A DNA stretch of 64,000 nucleotides from Elymus sibiricus (Eukaryota; Streptophyta; Magnoliopsida; Poales; Poaceae): the NCBI GenBank assembly GCA_039707655.1, contig CM077665.1, forward strand, positions 446,647,531-446,711,530, written 5' to 3'. How positions within the stretch are numbered: the first letter of the stretch is position 1; each line of letters opens with the position of its first letter. Position numbers and translations under genes: made by a program. The notes beneath the pieces are model-generated. The model had not been told where the DNA came from and did not search any database. It saw only the letters and a list, made by a program, of their open reading frames with translations. Positions 22,401 through 36,037 of the stretch are shown here, piece by piece.

Positions 22401-23817
22401 ACCATGCCAGTTTTCAACCATTTCAGAGTTCATTTGCAGTGCTTTTCAATCTTAGGGTCATCTTAGCTCAAAATAAATCATGAAATGCATGAAAAATAGC
22501 AAATGAAGTCAGAAAAGGGTTGAAAAGTGATGATGTGGCTTTGAATGGTGCATATTGAATGCAGAAAAAGTCTTGATTTAAAATATGTTTAAAAATATGA
22601 AATCCCTTTGTAATAGACAAGTTTTCGTCCGAAACCCTAATACTTCGAAGGAGATTGTCCAGTTTGTACACGAAGTACATCCAGTTTTTCCCATAACCCT
22701 CTCAACTTTTTAGCACGTGCTATGTGTGTGAAATTATGATACCGTGCCAATTTTCAACCATTTCAGAGTTCATTTGCAGTGCTTTTCAATCTCAGGGTCA
22801 TCTTAGCTCAAAATAAATCATGAAATGCATGAAAAATAGCAAATGAAGTCAGAAGAGGGTTGAAAAGTGATGATGTGGCTTTGAATGGTGCATATTGAAT
22901 GCAGAAAAAGTCTTGAGTTAAAATATGTTTAAAAATGAAATCCCTTTGTAATAGACGAGTTTTCGTCCGAAACCCTAATACTTCGAAGGAGATTGTCCAG
23001 TTTGTACACGAAGTGCATCCAGTTTTTCCTGTAACCCTCTCAACTTTTTAGCACATGCTATGTGGGTGAAATTATGATACCATGCCAATTTTCAACCATT
23101 TCAGAGATCATTTGCAGTGCTTTTCAATCTCAGGGTCATCTTAGCTCCAAATAAATCATGAAATGCATGAAAAATAGCAAATGAAGTCAGAAAAGGGTTG
23201 AAAAGTGATGACGTGGCTTTGAATGGTGCATATTGAATGCAGAAAAAGTCTTGAGTTAAAATATGTTTAAAAAAAACAAATCCTTTTGTAATAGACGAGT
23301 TTTCGTCTGAAACCCTCATATTTCGAAGGAGATTGTCCAGTTTGTATACGAAGTGCATCCAGTTTTTCCCGTAACCCTCTCAACATTTTAGCACATGCTA
23401 TGTGGGTGAAATTATCATACCATGCCAATTTTCAACCATTTCATAGATCATTTGCAGTGCTTTTCAATTTCAGGGTCATCTTAGCTCAAAATAAATCATG
23501 AAATACATGAAAAATAGCAAATGAAGTCAGAAAAGGGTTGAAAAGTGATGATGTGGCTTTGAATGGTGCATATTGAATGCAGAAAAAGTCTTGAGTTAAA
23601 ATATGTTTAAAAAAATAAAATCCCTTTGTAATAGACGAGTTTTCGTCCGAAACCCTCATACTTCGAAGGAGATTGTCCAGTTTGTACACGAAGTGCATCC
23701 AGTTTTTCCCGTAACCCTCTCACCTTTTTAGCACATGCTACGTGGGTGAAATTATGATACCATGCCAATTTTCAACCATTTCAGAGTTCATTTGCAGTGC
23801 TTTTCAATCTCAGGTTC
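19406..23817 (+). repeat. 13-monomer higher-order repeat, copy 2
   Basis: Each monomer of copy 1 recurs 4,412-4,413 bp to the right (starts 19406, 19746, 20086, 20424, 20764, 21104, 21442, 21782, 22122, 22460, 22800, 23138, 23478), with only scattered single-base differences. Examples are ATCCATTTG near 16833 against ATCCCTTTG near 21244, and CTCCAAATAAATC at 23145, which removes a minus-strand stop. A third copy begins at 23818 and runs into a recombinant monomer. Confidence 0.9.
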
Positions 23818-25175
23818 ATCTTAGCTCAAAATAAATCATGAAATGCATGAAAAATAGCAAATGAAGTCAGAAAAGGGTTGAAAAGTGATGATGTGGCTTT
23901 GAATGGTGCATATTGAATGCAGAAAAAGTCTTGAATTAAAATATGTTTAAAAAATCAAATCCCTTTTGCAATAGACGAGTTTTCGTCCGAAACCCTGGTA
24001 CTTCGAAGGAGATTATCCAGTTTGTACACGAAGTGCTTCCAGTTTTTCCCGTAACCCTCTCAACTTTTTAGCACATGCTATGTGGGTGAAATTATGATAC
24101 CATGCCAATTTTCAACCATTTCAGAGTTCATTTGCAGTGCTTTTGAATCACAGGGTCATCTTAGCTCAAAATAAATCATGAAATGCATGAAAAATAGCAA
24201 ATGAAGTCAGAAAAGGGTTGAAAACTGATGATGTGGCCTTGAATGGTGCATATTGAATGCAGAAAAAGTCTTGAGTTAAAATATGTTTAAAAATATGAAA
24301 TCCCTTTGTAATAGACAAGTTTTCGTCCGAAAACCTAATACTTCGAAGGAGATTGTTCAGTTTGTACACGAAGTACATCCAGTTTTTCCCATAACCCTCT
24401 CAACTTTTTAGCACATGCTATGTGGGTGAAATTATGATATCATGCCAATTTTCAACCATTTCAGAGTTCATTTGCAGTGCTTTTCAATCTCAGGGTCATC
24501 TTAGCTCAAAATAAATCATGAAATGCATGAAAAATAGCAAATGAAGTCAGAAAAGGGTTGAAAAGTGATGATGTGGCTTTGAATGGTGCATATTGAATGC
24601 AGAAAAAGTCTTGAGTTAAAATATGTTTAAAAATGAAATCCCTTTGTAATAGACGAGTTTTCGTCCGAAACCCTGGTACTTCGAAGGAGATTATCCAGTT
24701 TGTACACGAAGTGCTTCCAGTTTTTCCCGTAACCCTCTCAACTTTTTAGCACATGCTATGTGGGTGAAATTATGATTCCATGCCAATTTTCAACCATTTC
24801 AGAGTTCATTTGCAGTGCTTTTCAATTTCAGGGTCATCTTAGCTCAAAATAAATCTTGAAATGCATGAAAAATAGCAAATGAAGTCAGAAAAGGGTTGAA
24901 AAGTGATGACTTGGCTTTGAATGGTGCATATTGAATGAAGAAAAAGTCTTGAGTTAAAATATGTTTAAAAAAATAAAATCAATTTGTAATAGACGAGTTT
25001 TCGTCCGAAACCCTGATACTTCGAAGGAGATTGTCCAGTTTGTACACGAAGTGCATCCAGTTTTTCCTGTAACCCTCTCAACTTTTTAGCACATGCTATA
25101 TGGGTGAAATTATGATACCATGCCAATTTTCAACCATTTCATAGATCATTTGCAGTGCTTTTCAATCTCAGGGTC
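23818..25175 (+). repeat. Transition monomers with one recombinant monomer (24498-24835)
   Basis: Monomers 23818 and 24158 continue the 13-mer pattern. Monomer 24498 begins like 20086 (GATGATGTGG, short A-run) but from about 24672 reads CCCTGGTACTTCG, GAGATTATCC and GTGCTTCC, the signature of the 19406/23818 type, and ends with GATTCCATGCC. Monomer 24836 then continues like 20764. The equivalent of 20424 is skipped. This is a junction formed by unequal exchange inside a monomer. Confidence 0.82.
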
Positions 25176-27890
25176 ATCTTAGCTCAAAATAAATCATGAA
25201 ATGCATGAAAAATTGCAAATGAAGTCAGAAAAGGGTTGAAAAGTGATGACGTGGCTTTGAATGGTGCATATTGAATGCAGAAAAAGTCTTGAGGTAAAAT
25301 ATGTTTAAAAAAATGAAATCCCTTTGTAATAGACGATTTTTCGTCTGAAACCCTCATATTTCGAAGGAGATTGTCCAGTTTGTACACGAAGTGCATCCAG
25401 TTTTTCCCGTAACCCTCTGAACTTTTTAGCACATGCTATGTGGGTGAAATTATGATTCCATGCCAATTTTCAACCATTTCAGAGTTCATTTGCAGTGCTT
25501 TTCAATTTCAGGGTCATCTTAGCTCAAAATAAATCATGAAATGCATGAAAAATAGCAAATGAAGTCAGAAAAGGGTTGAAAAGTGATGACGTGGCTTTGA
25601 ATGGTGCATATTGAATGAATAAAAAGTCTTGAGTTAAAATATGTTTAAAAAAATAAAATCAATTTGTAATAGACGAGTTTTCGTCCGAAACCCTGATACT
25701 TCGAAGGAGATTGTCCAGTTTGTACACGAAGTGCATCCAGTTTTTCCTGTAACCCTCTCAACTTTTTAGCACATGCTATGTGGGTGAAATTATGATACCA
25801 TGCCAATTTTCAACCATTTCAGAGTTCATTTGCAGTGCTTTTCAATCTCTGGGTCATCTTAGCTCAAAATAAATCATGAAATGCGTGAAAAATAGCAAAT
25901 GAAGTCAGAAAAGGGTTGAAAAGTGATGATGTGGCTTTGAATGGTGCATTTTGAAGGCAGAAAAAGTCTTGAGTTAAAATATGTTTAAAAATGAAATCCC
26001 TTTGTAATAGACGAGTTTTCGTCCGAAACCTTAATACTTCGAAGGAGATTGTCCAGTTTGTACACGAAGTGCATCCAGTTTTTCCTGTAACCCTCTCAAC
26101 TTTTTAGCACATGCTATGTGGGTGAAATTATGATACCATGCCAATTTTCAACCATTTCAGAGATCATTTGCAGTGCTTTTCAATCTCAGGGTCATCTTAG
26201 GTCAAAATAAATCATGAAATGCATGAAAAATAGCAAATGAAGTCAGAAAAGGGTTGAAAAGTGATGACGTGGCTTTGAATGGTGCATATTGAATGTAGAA
26301 AAAGTCTTGAGTTAGAATGTGTTTAAAAAAATGAAATCCCTTTGTAATAGACGAGTTTTCGTCTGAAACCCTCATATTTCGATGGAGATTGTCCAGTTTG
26401 TACACGAAGTGCATCCAGTTTTTCCCGTAACCCTCTCAACTTTTTAGCACATGCTATGTGCGTGAAATTATGATTCCATGCCAATTTTCAACCATTTCAG
26501 AGTTCATTTGCAGTGCTTTTCAATCTCAGGGTCATCTTAGCTCAAAATAAATCATGAAATGCATGAAAAATAGCAAATGAAGTCAGAAAAGGGTTGAAAA
26601 GTGATGACGTGGCTTTGAATGGTGCATATTGAATGCAGAAAAAGTCTTGAGGTAAAATATGTTTAAAAAATGAAATCCCTTTGTAATAGACGAGTTTTCG
26701 TCTGAAACCCTCATATTTCGAAGGAGATTGTCCAGTTTGTACACGAAGTGCATCCAGTTTTTCCCGTAACCCTCTGAACTGTTTAGCACATGCTATGTGG
26801 GTGAAATTATGATTCCATGCCAATTTGCAACCATTTCAGAGTTCATTTGCAGTGCTTTTCAATTTCAGGGTCATCTTAGCTCAAAATAAATCATGAAATG
26901 CATGACAAATAGCAAATGAAGTCAGAAAAGGGTTGAAAAGTGATGATGTGGCTTTGAATGGTGCATATTGAATGCAGAAAAAGTCTTGAATTAAAATATG
27001 TTTAAAAAATGAAATCCCTTTTGCAATAGACGAGTTTTCGTCCGAAACCCTAGTACTTCGAAGGAGATTATCCAGTTTGTACACGAAGTGCTTCCAGTTT
27101 TTCCCGTAACCCTCTCAACTTTTTAGCACATGCTATGTGGGTGAAATTATGATACCATGCCAATTTTCAACCATTTCAGAGTTCATTTGCAGTGCTTTTG
27201 AATCACAGGGTCATCTTAGCTCAAAATAAATCATGAAATGCATGAAAAATAGCAAATGAAGTCAGAAAAGGGTTGAAAACTGATGATGTGGCCGTGAATG
27301 GTGCATATTGAATGCAGAAAAAGTCTTGAGTTAAAATATGTTTAAAAATATGAAATCCCTTTGTAATAGACAAGTTTTCGTCCGAAAACCTAATACTTCG
27401 AAGGAGATTGTTCAGTTTGTACACGAAGTACATCCAGTTTTTCCCATAACCCTCTCAACTTTTTAGCACATGCTATGTGGGTGAAATTATGATACCATGC
27501 CAATTTTCAACCATTTCAGAGTTCATTTGCAGTGCTTTTCAATCTCAGGGTCATCTTAGCTCAAAATAAATCATGAAATGCATGAAAAATAGCAAATGAA
27601 GTCAAAAAAGGGTTGAAAAGTGATGATGTGGCTTTGAATAGTGCATATTGAATGCAGAAAAAGTCTTGAGTTAAAATATGTTTAAAAATGAAATCCCTTT
27701 GTAGTAGACGAGTTTTCGTCCGAAACCCAAATACTTCGAAGGAGATTGTCCAGTTTGTACACGAAGTGCATCCAGTTTTTCCTGTAACCCTCTCAACTTT
27801 TTAGCACATGCTATGTGGGTGAAATTATGATACCATGCCAATTTTCAACCATTTCATAGATCATTTGCAGTGCTTTTCAATCTCAGGGTC
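25176..27890 (+). repeat. 8-monomer higher-order repeat, copy 1 (first half of 16-mer unit 1)
   Basis: The copy is 2,715 bp with starts 25176, 25516, 25856, 26194, 26534, 26873, 27213 and 27553. Unit order by signature: GAGGTAAAAT with CTCTGAAC; AATCAATTTG; GCGTG with GCATTTTGAAGG; AGGTCAAAAT with GTTAGAATGTG; GAGGTAAAAT again; TTTTGCAATAG; ACTGATGATGTGGCC; AGTCAAAAAAGGG. Variants such as CCAATTTGCAACC, CCTAGTACTTCG and CCCAAATACTTCG are shared with copy 3, not copy 2. Confidence 0.9.
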
Positions 27891-30606
27891 ATCTTAGCTC
27901 AAAATAAATCATGAAATGCATGAAAAATAGCAAATGAAGTCAGAAAAGGGTTGAAAAGTGATGACGTGGCTTTGAATGGTGCATATTGAATGCAGAAAAA
28001 GTCTTGAGGTAAAATATGTTTAAAAAAATGAAATCCCTTTGTAATAGACGAGTTTTCGTCTCAAACCCTCATATTTCGAAGGAGATTGTCCAGTTTGTAC
28101 ACGAAGTGCATCCAGTTTTTCCCGTAACCCTCTGAACTTTTTAGCACATGCTATGTGGGTGAAATTATGATTCCATGCCAATTTTCAACCATTTCAGAGT
28201 TCATTTGCAGTGCTTTTCAATTTCAGGGTCATCTTAGCTCAAAATAAATCATGAAATGCATGAAAAATAGCAAATGAAGTCAGAAAAGGGTTGAAAAGTG
28301 ATGACGTGGCTTTGAATGGTGCATATTGAATGAAGAAAAAGTCTTGAGTTAAAATATGTTTAAAAAAATAAAATCAATTTGTAATAGACGAGTTTTCGTC
28401 CGAAACCCTGATACTTCGAAGGAGATTGTCCAGTTTGTACACGAAGTGCATCCAGTTTTTCCTGTAACCCTCTCAACTTTTTAGCACATGCTATGTGGGT
28501 GAAATTATGATACAATGCCAATTTTCAACCATTTCAGAGTTCATTTGCAGTGCTTTTCAATCTCAGGGTCATCTTAGCTCAAAATAAATCATGATATGCG
28601 TGAAAAATAGCAAATGAAGTCAGAAAAGGGTTGAAAAGTGATGATGTGGCTTTGAATGGTGCATTTTGAAGGCAGAAAAAGTGTTGAGTTAAAATATGTT
28701 TAAAAATGAAATCCCTTTGTAATAGACGAGTTTTCATCCGAAACCTTAATACTTCGAAGGAGATTGTCCACTTTGTACACGAAGTGCATCCAGTTTTTCC
28801 TGTAACCCTCTCAACTTTTTAGCACATGCTATGTGGGTGAAATTATGATACCATGCCAATTTTCAACCATTTCAGAGATCATTTGCAGTGCTTTTAAATC
28901 TCAGGGTCATCTTAGGTCAAAATAAATCATGAAATGCATGAAAAATAGCAAATGAAGTCAGAAAAGGGTTGAAAAGTGATGACGTGGCTTTGAATGGTGC
29001 ATATTGAATGTAGAAAAAGTCTTGAGATAGAATGTGTTTAAAAAAATGAAATCCCTTCGTAATAGACGAGTTTTCGTCTGAAACCCTCATATTTCGATGG
29101 AGATTGTCCAGTTTGTACACGAAGTGCATCCAGTTTTTCCCGTAACCCTCTCAACTTTTTAGCACATGCTATGTGGGTGAAATTATGATTCCATGCCAAT
29201 TTTCAACCATTTCAGAGTTCATTTGCAGTGCTTTTCAATCTCAGGGTCATCTTAGCTCAAAATAAATCATGAAATGCATGAAAAATAGCAAATGAAGTCA
29301 GAAAAGGGTTGAAAAGTGATGACGTGGCTTTGAATGGTGCATATTGAATGCAGAAAAAGTCTTGAGGTAAAATATGTTTAAAAAAATGAAATCCCTTTGT
29401 AATAGACGAGTTTTCGTCTGAAACCCTCATATTTCGAAGGAGATTGTCCAGTTTGTACACGAAGTGCATCCAGTTTTTCCCGTAACCCTCTGAACTTTTT
29501 AGCACATGCTATGTGGGTGAAATTATGATTCCATGCCAATTTTCAACCATTTCAGAGTTCATTTGCAGTGCCTTTCAATTTCAGGGTCATCTTAGCTCAA
29601 AATAAATCATGAAATGCATGAAAAATAGCAAATGAAGTCAGAAAAGGGTTGAAAAGTGATGATGTGGCTTTGAATGGTGCATATTGAATGCAGAAAAAGT
29701 CTTGAATTAAAATATGTTTAAAAAATGAAATCCCTTTTGCAATAGACGAGTTTTCGTCCGAAACCCTGGTACTTCGAAGGAGATTATCCAGTTTGTACAC
29801 GAAGTGCTTCCAGTTTTTCCCGTAACCCTCTCAACTTTTTAGCACATGCTATGTGGGTGAAATTATGATACCATGCCAATTTTCAACCATTTCAGAGTTC
29901 ATTTGCAGTGCTTTCGAATCACAGGGTCATCTTAGCTCAAAATAAATCATGAAATGCATGAAAAATAGCAAATGAAGTCAGAAAAGGGTTGAAAACTGAT
30001 GATGTGGCCTTGAATGGTGCATATTGAATGCAGAAAAAGTCTTGAGTTAAAATATGTTTAAAAATATGAAATCCCTTTGTAATAGACAAGTTTTCGTCCG
30101 AAAACCTAATACTTCGAAGGAGATTGTTCAGTTTGTACACGAAGTACATCCAGTTTTTCCCATAACCCTCTCAACTTTTTTGCACATGCTATGTGGGTGA
30201 AATTATGATACCATGCCAATTTTCAACCATTTCAGAGTTCATTTGCAGTGCTTTTCTATCTCAGGGTCATCTTAGCTCAAAATAAATCATGAAATGCATG
30301 AAAAATAGCAAATGAAGTCAGAAGAGGGTTGAAAAGTGATGATGTGGCTTTGAATGGTGCATATTGAATGCAGAAAAAGTCTTGAGTTAAAATATGTTTA
30401 AAAATCAAATCCCTTTGTAATAGACGAGTTTTCGTCCGAAACCCTAATACTTCGACGGAGATTGTCCAGTTTGTACACGAAGTGTATCCAGTTTTTCCTG
30501 TAACCCTCTCAACTTTTTAGCACATGCTATGTGGGTAAAATTATGATACCATGCCAATTTTCAACCATTTCAGAGATCATTTGCAGTGCTTTTCAATCTC
30601 AGGGTC
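27891..30606 (+). repeat. 8-monomer higher-order repeat, copy 2 (with a substituted eighth monomer)
   Basis: Starts are 27891, 28231, 28571, 28909, 29249, 29589, 29929 and 30269. It shares CCACTTTGTACACG and CTTTTAAATC with copy 4 (34340 region) but not with copies 1 or 3. The eighth monomer (30269-30606) is not the expected AGTCAAAAAAGGG type. It is nearly identical to monomer 12279 of the 9-monomer HOR, including AGAAGAGGG, AAATCAAATCC, GTGTATCC and GTGGGTAAAATTATG. Confidence 0.88.
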
Positions 30607-33321
30607 ATCTTAGCTCAAAATAAATCATGAAATGCATGAAAAATAGCAAATGAAGTCAGAAAAGGGTTGAAAAGTGATGACGTGGCTTTGAATGGTGCAT
30701 ATTGAATGCAGAAAAAGTCTTGAGGTAAAATATGTTTAAAAAAAATGAAATCCCTTTGTAATAGACGAGTTTTCGTCTGAAACCCTCATATTTCGAAGGA
30801 GATTGTCCAGTTTGTACACGAAGTGCATCCAGTTTTTCCCGTAACCCTCTCAACATTTTAGCACATGCTATGTGGGTGAAATTATGATTCCATGCCAATT
30901 TTCAACCATTTCATAGTTCATTTGCAGTGCTTTTTAATTTCAGGGTCATCTTAGCTCAAAATAAATCATGAATTCCATGAAAAATAGCAAATGAAGTCAG
31001 AAAAGGGTTGAAAAGTGATGACGTGGCTTTGAATGGTGCATATTGAATGAAGAAAAAGTCTTGAGTTAAAATATGGTTAAAAAAGTAAAATCAATTTGTA
31101 ATAGACGAGTTTTCGTCCGAAACCCTGATACTTCGAAGGAGATTGTCCAGTTTGTACACGAAGTGCATCCAGTTTTTCCTGTAACCCTCTCAACTTTTTA
31201 GCACATGCTATGTGCGTGAAATTATGATACCATGCCAATTTTCAACCATTTCAGAGTTCATTTGCAGTGCTTTTCAATCTCAGGGGCATCTTAGCTCAAA
31301 ATAAATCATGAAATGCGTGAAAAATAGCAAATGAAGTCAGAAAAGGGTTGAAAAGTGATGATGTGGCTTTGAATGGTGCATTTTGAAGGCAGAAAAAGTC
31401 TTGAGTTAAAATATGTTTAAAAATGAAATCCCTTTGTAATAGACGAGTTTTCGTCCGAAACCTTAATACTTCGAAGGAGATTGTCCAGTTTGTACACGAA
31501 GTGCATCCAGTTTTTCCTGTAACCCTCTCAACTTTTTAGCACATGCTATGTGGGTGAAATTATGATACCATGCCAATTTTCAACCATTTCAGAGATCATT
31601 TGCAGTGCTTTTCAATCTCAGGGTCATCTTAGGTCAAAATAAATCATGAAATGCATGAAAAATAGCAAATGAAGTCAGAAAAGGGTTGAAAAGTGATGAC
31701 GTGGCTTTGAATGGTGCATATTGAATGTAGAAAAAGTCTTGAGTTAGAATGTGTTTAAAAAAATGAAATCCCTTTGTAATAGACGAGTTTTCGTCTGAAA
31801 CCCTCATATTTCGATGGAGATTGTCCAGTTTGTACACGAAGTGCATCCAGTTTTTCCCGTAACCCTCTCAACTTTTTAGCACATGCTATGTGCGTGAAAT
31901 TATGATTCCATGCCAATTTTCAACCATTTCAGAGTTCATTTGCAGTGCTTTTCAATCTCAGGGTCATCTTAGCTCAAAATAAATCATGAAATGCATGAAA
32001 AATAGCAAATGAAGTCAGAAAAGGGTTGAAAAGTGATGACGTGGCTTTGAATGGTGCATATTGAATGCAGAAAAAGTCTTGAGGTAAAATATGTTTAAAA
32101 AATGAAATCCCTTTGTAATAGACGAGTTTTCGTCTGAAACCCTCATATTTCGAAGGAGATTGTCCAGTTTGTACACGAAGTGCATCCAGTTTATCCCGTA
32201 ACCCTCTGAACTTTTTAGCACATGCTATGTGGGTGAAATTATGATTCCATGCCAATTTGCAACCATTTCAGAGTTCATTTGCAGTGCTTTTCAATTTCAG
32301 GGTCATCTTAGCTCAAAATAAATCATGAAATGCATGAAAAATAGCAAATGAAGTCAGAAAAGGGTTGAAAAGTGATGATGTGGCTTTGAATGGTGCATAT
32401 TGAATGCAGAAAAAGTCTTGAATTAAAATATGTTTAAAAAATGAAATCCCTTTTGCAATAGACGAGTTTTCGTGCGAAACCCTAGTACTTCGAAGGAGAT
32501 TATCCAGTTTGTACACGAAGTGCTTCCAGTTTTTCCCGTAACCCTCTCAACTTTTTAGCACATGCTATGTGGGTGAAATTATGATACCATGCCAATTTTC
32601 AACCATTTCAGAGTTCATTTGCAGTGCTTTTGAATCACAGGGTCATCTTAGCTCAAAATAAATCATGAAATGCATGAAAAATAGCAAATGAAGTCAGAAA
32701 AGGGTTGAAAACTGATGATGTGGCCTTGAATGGTGCATATTGAATGCAGAAAAAGTCTTGAGTTAAAATATGTTTAAAAATATGAAATACCTTTGTAATA
32801 GACAAGTTTTCGTCCGAAAACCTAATACTTCGAAGGAGATTGTTCAGTTTGTACACGAAGTACATCCAGTTTTCCCATAACCCTCTCAACTTTTTAGCAC
32901 ATGCTATGTGGGTGAAATTATGATACCATGCCAATTTTCAACCATTTCAGAGTTCATTTGCAGTGCTTTTCAATCTCAGGGTCATCTTAGCTCAAAATAA
33001 ATCATGAAATGCATGAAAAATAGCAAATGAAGTCAAAAAAGGGTTGAAAAGTGATGATGTGGCTTTGAATAGTGCATATTGAATGCAGAAAAAGTCTTGA
33101 GTTAAAATATGTTTAAAAATGAAATCCCTTTGTAATAGACGAGTTTTCGTCCGAAACCCAAATACTTCGAAGGAGATTGTCCAGTTTGTACACGAAGTGC
33201 ATCCAGTTTTTCCTGTAACCCTCTCAACTTTTTAGCACATGCTATGTGGGTGAAATTATGATACCATGCCAATTTTCAACCATTTCATAGATCATTTGCA
33301 GTGCTTTTCAATCTCAGGGTC
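30607..33321 (+). repeat. 8-monomer higher-order repeat, copy 3 (first half of 16-mer unit 2)
   Basis: Starts are 30607, 30948, 31288, 31626, 31966, 32305, 32645 and 32984. It agrees with copy 1 at alternating diagnostic sites 5,431 bp away. Its second monomer carries CATGAATTCCATG and ATATGGTTAAAAAAG, shared with copy 5 (36378). The first monomer has CTCAACATTTTAGC near 30850 in place of CTGAACTTTTTAGC, resembling monomer 12617, so the imported tract from 30269 may extend into it in patches. Confidence 0.88.
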
Positions 33322-36037
33322 ATCTTAGCTCAAAATAAATCATGAAATGCATGAAAAATAGCAAATGAAGTCAGAAAAGGGTTGAAAAGTGATGACGTGG
33401 CTTTGAATGGTGCATATTGAATGCAGAAAAAGTCTTGAGGTAAAATATGTTTAAAAAAATGAAATCCCTTTGTAATAGACGAGTTTTCGTCTGAAACCCT
33501 CATATTTCGAAGGAGATTGTCCAGTTTGTACACGAAGTGCATCCAGTTTTTCCCGTAACCCTCTGAACTTTTTAGCACATGCTATGTGGGTGAAATTATG
33601 ATTCCATGCCAATTTTCAACCATTTCAGAGTTCATTTGCAGTGCTTTTCAATTTCAGGGTCATCTTAGCTCAAAATAAATCATGAAATGCATGAAAAATA
33701 GCAAATGAAGTCAGAAAAGGGTTGAAAAGTGATGACGTGGCTTTGAATGGTGCATATTGAATGAAGAAAAAGTCTTGAGTTAAAATATGTTTAAAAAAAT
33801 AAAATCAATTTGTAATAGACGAGTTTTCGTCCGAAACCCTGATACTTCGAAGGAGATTGTCCAGTTTGTACACGAAGTGCATCCAGTTTTTCCTGTAACC
33901 CTCTCAACTTTTTAGCACATGCTATGTGGGTGAAATTATGATACCATGCCAATTTTCAACCATTTCAGAGTTCATTTGCAGTGCTTTTCAATCTCAGGGT
34001 CATCTTAGCTCAAAATAAATCATGAAATGCGTGAAAAATAGCAAATGAAGTCAGAAAAGGGTTGAAAAGTGATGATGTGGCTTTGAATGGTGCATTTTGA
34101 AGGCAGAAAAAGTCTTGAGTTAAAATATGTTTAAAAATGAAATCCCTTTGTAATAGACGAGTTTTCGTCCGAAACCTTAATACTTCGAAGGAGATTGTCC
34201 ACTTTGTACACGAAGTGCATCCAGTTTTTCCTGTAACCCTCTCAACTTTTTAGCACATGCTATGTGGGTGAAATTATGATACCATGCCAATTTTCAACCA
34301 TTTCAGAGATCATTTGCAGTGCTTTTAAATCTCAGGGTCATCTTAGGTCAAAATAAATCATGAAATGCATGAAAAATAGCAAATGAAGTCAGAAAAGGGT
34401 TGAAAAGTGATGACGTGGCTTTGAATGGTGCATATTGAATGTAGAAAAAGTCTTGAGTTAGAATGTGTTTAAAAAAATGAAATCCCTTTGTAATAGACGA
34501 GTTTTCGTCTGAAACCCTCATATTTCGATGGAGATTGTCCAGTTTGTACACGAAGTGCATCCAGTTTTTCCCGTAACCCTCTCAACTTTTTAGCACATGC
34601 TATGTGGGTGAAATTATGATTCCATGCCAATTTTCAACCATTTCAGAGTTCATTTGCAGTGCTTTTCAATCTCAGGGTCATCTTAGCTCAAAATAAATCA
34701 TGAAATGCATGAAAAATAGCAAATGAAGTCAGAAAAGGGTTGAAAAGTGATGACGTGGCTTTGAATGGTGCATATTGAATGCAGAAAAAGTCTTGAGGTA
34801 AAATATGTTTAAAAAAATGAAATCCCTTTGTAATAGACGAGTTTTCGTCTGAAACCCTCATATTTCGAAGGAGATTGTCCAGTTTGTACACGAAGTGCAT
34901 CCAGTTTTTCCCGTAACCCTCTGAACTTTTTAGCACATGCTATGTGGGTGAAATTATGATTCCATGCCAATTTTCAACCATTTCAGAGTTCATTTGCAGT
35001 GCTTTTCAATTTCAGGGTCATCTTAGCTCAAAATAAATCATGAAATGCATGAAAAATAGCAAATGAAGTCAGAAAAGGGTTGAAAAGTGATGATGTGGCT
35101 TTGAATGGTGCATATTGAATGCAGAAAAAGTCTTGAATTAAAATATGTTTAAAAAATGAAATCCCTTTTGCAATAGACGAGTTTTCGTCCGAAACCCTGG
35201 TACTTCGAAGGAGATTATCCAGTTTGTACACGAAGTGCTTCCAGTTTTTCCCGTAACCCTCTCAACTTTTTAGCACATGCTATGTGGGTGAAATTATGAT
35301 ACCATGCCAATTTTCAACCATTTCAGAGTTCATTTGCAGTGCTTTTGAATCACAGGGTCATCTTAGCTCAAAATAAATCATGAAATGCATGAAAAATAGC
35401 AAATGAAGTCAGAAAAGGGTTGAAAACTGATGATGTGGCCTTGAATGGTGCATATTGAATGCAGAAAAAGTCTTGAGTTAAAATATGTTTAAAAATATGA
35501 AATCCCTTTGTAATAGACAAGTTTTCGTCCGAAAACCTAATACTTCGAAGGAGATTGTTCAGTTTGTACACGAAGTACATCCAGTTTTTCCCATAACCCT
35601 CTCAACTTTTTAGCACATGCTATGTGGGTGAAATTATGATACCATGCCAATTTTCAACCATTTCAGAGTTCATTTGCAGTGCTTTTCAATCTCAGGGTCA
35701 TCTTAGCTCAAAATAAATCATGAAATGCATGAAAAATAGCAAATGAAGTCAAAAAAGGGTTGAAAAGTGATGATGTGGCTTTGAATGGTGCATATTGAAT
35801 GCAGAAAAAGTCTTAAGTTAAAATATGTTTAAAAATGAAATCCCTTTGTAATAGACGAGTTTTCGTCCGAAACCCTAATACTTCGAAGGAGATTGTCCAG
35901 TTTGTACACGAAGTGCATCCAGTTTTTCCTGTAACCCTCTCAACTTTTTAGCACATGCTATGTGGGTGAAATTATGATACCATGCCAATTTTCAACCATT
36001 TCATAGATCATTTGCAGTGCTTTTCAATCTCAGGGTC
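33322..36037 (+). repeat. 8-monomer higher-order repeat, copy 4; also the start of duplicated block A
   Basis: Starts are 33322, 33662, 34002, 34340, 34680, 35020, 35360 and 35700. It carries the copy-2 variants CCACTTTGTACACG and CTTTTAAATC. Both also occur 12,565 bp to the right near 46765 and 46889, which ties this HOR copy to block B. The eighth monomer has the private TCTTAAGTTAAAATATG, repeated in block B near 48376. Confidence 0.9.
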
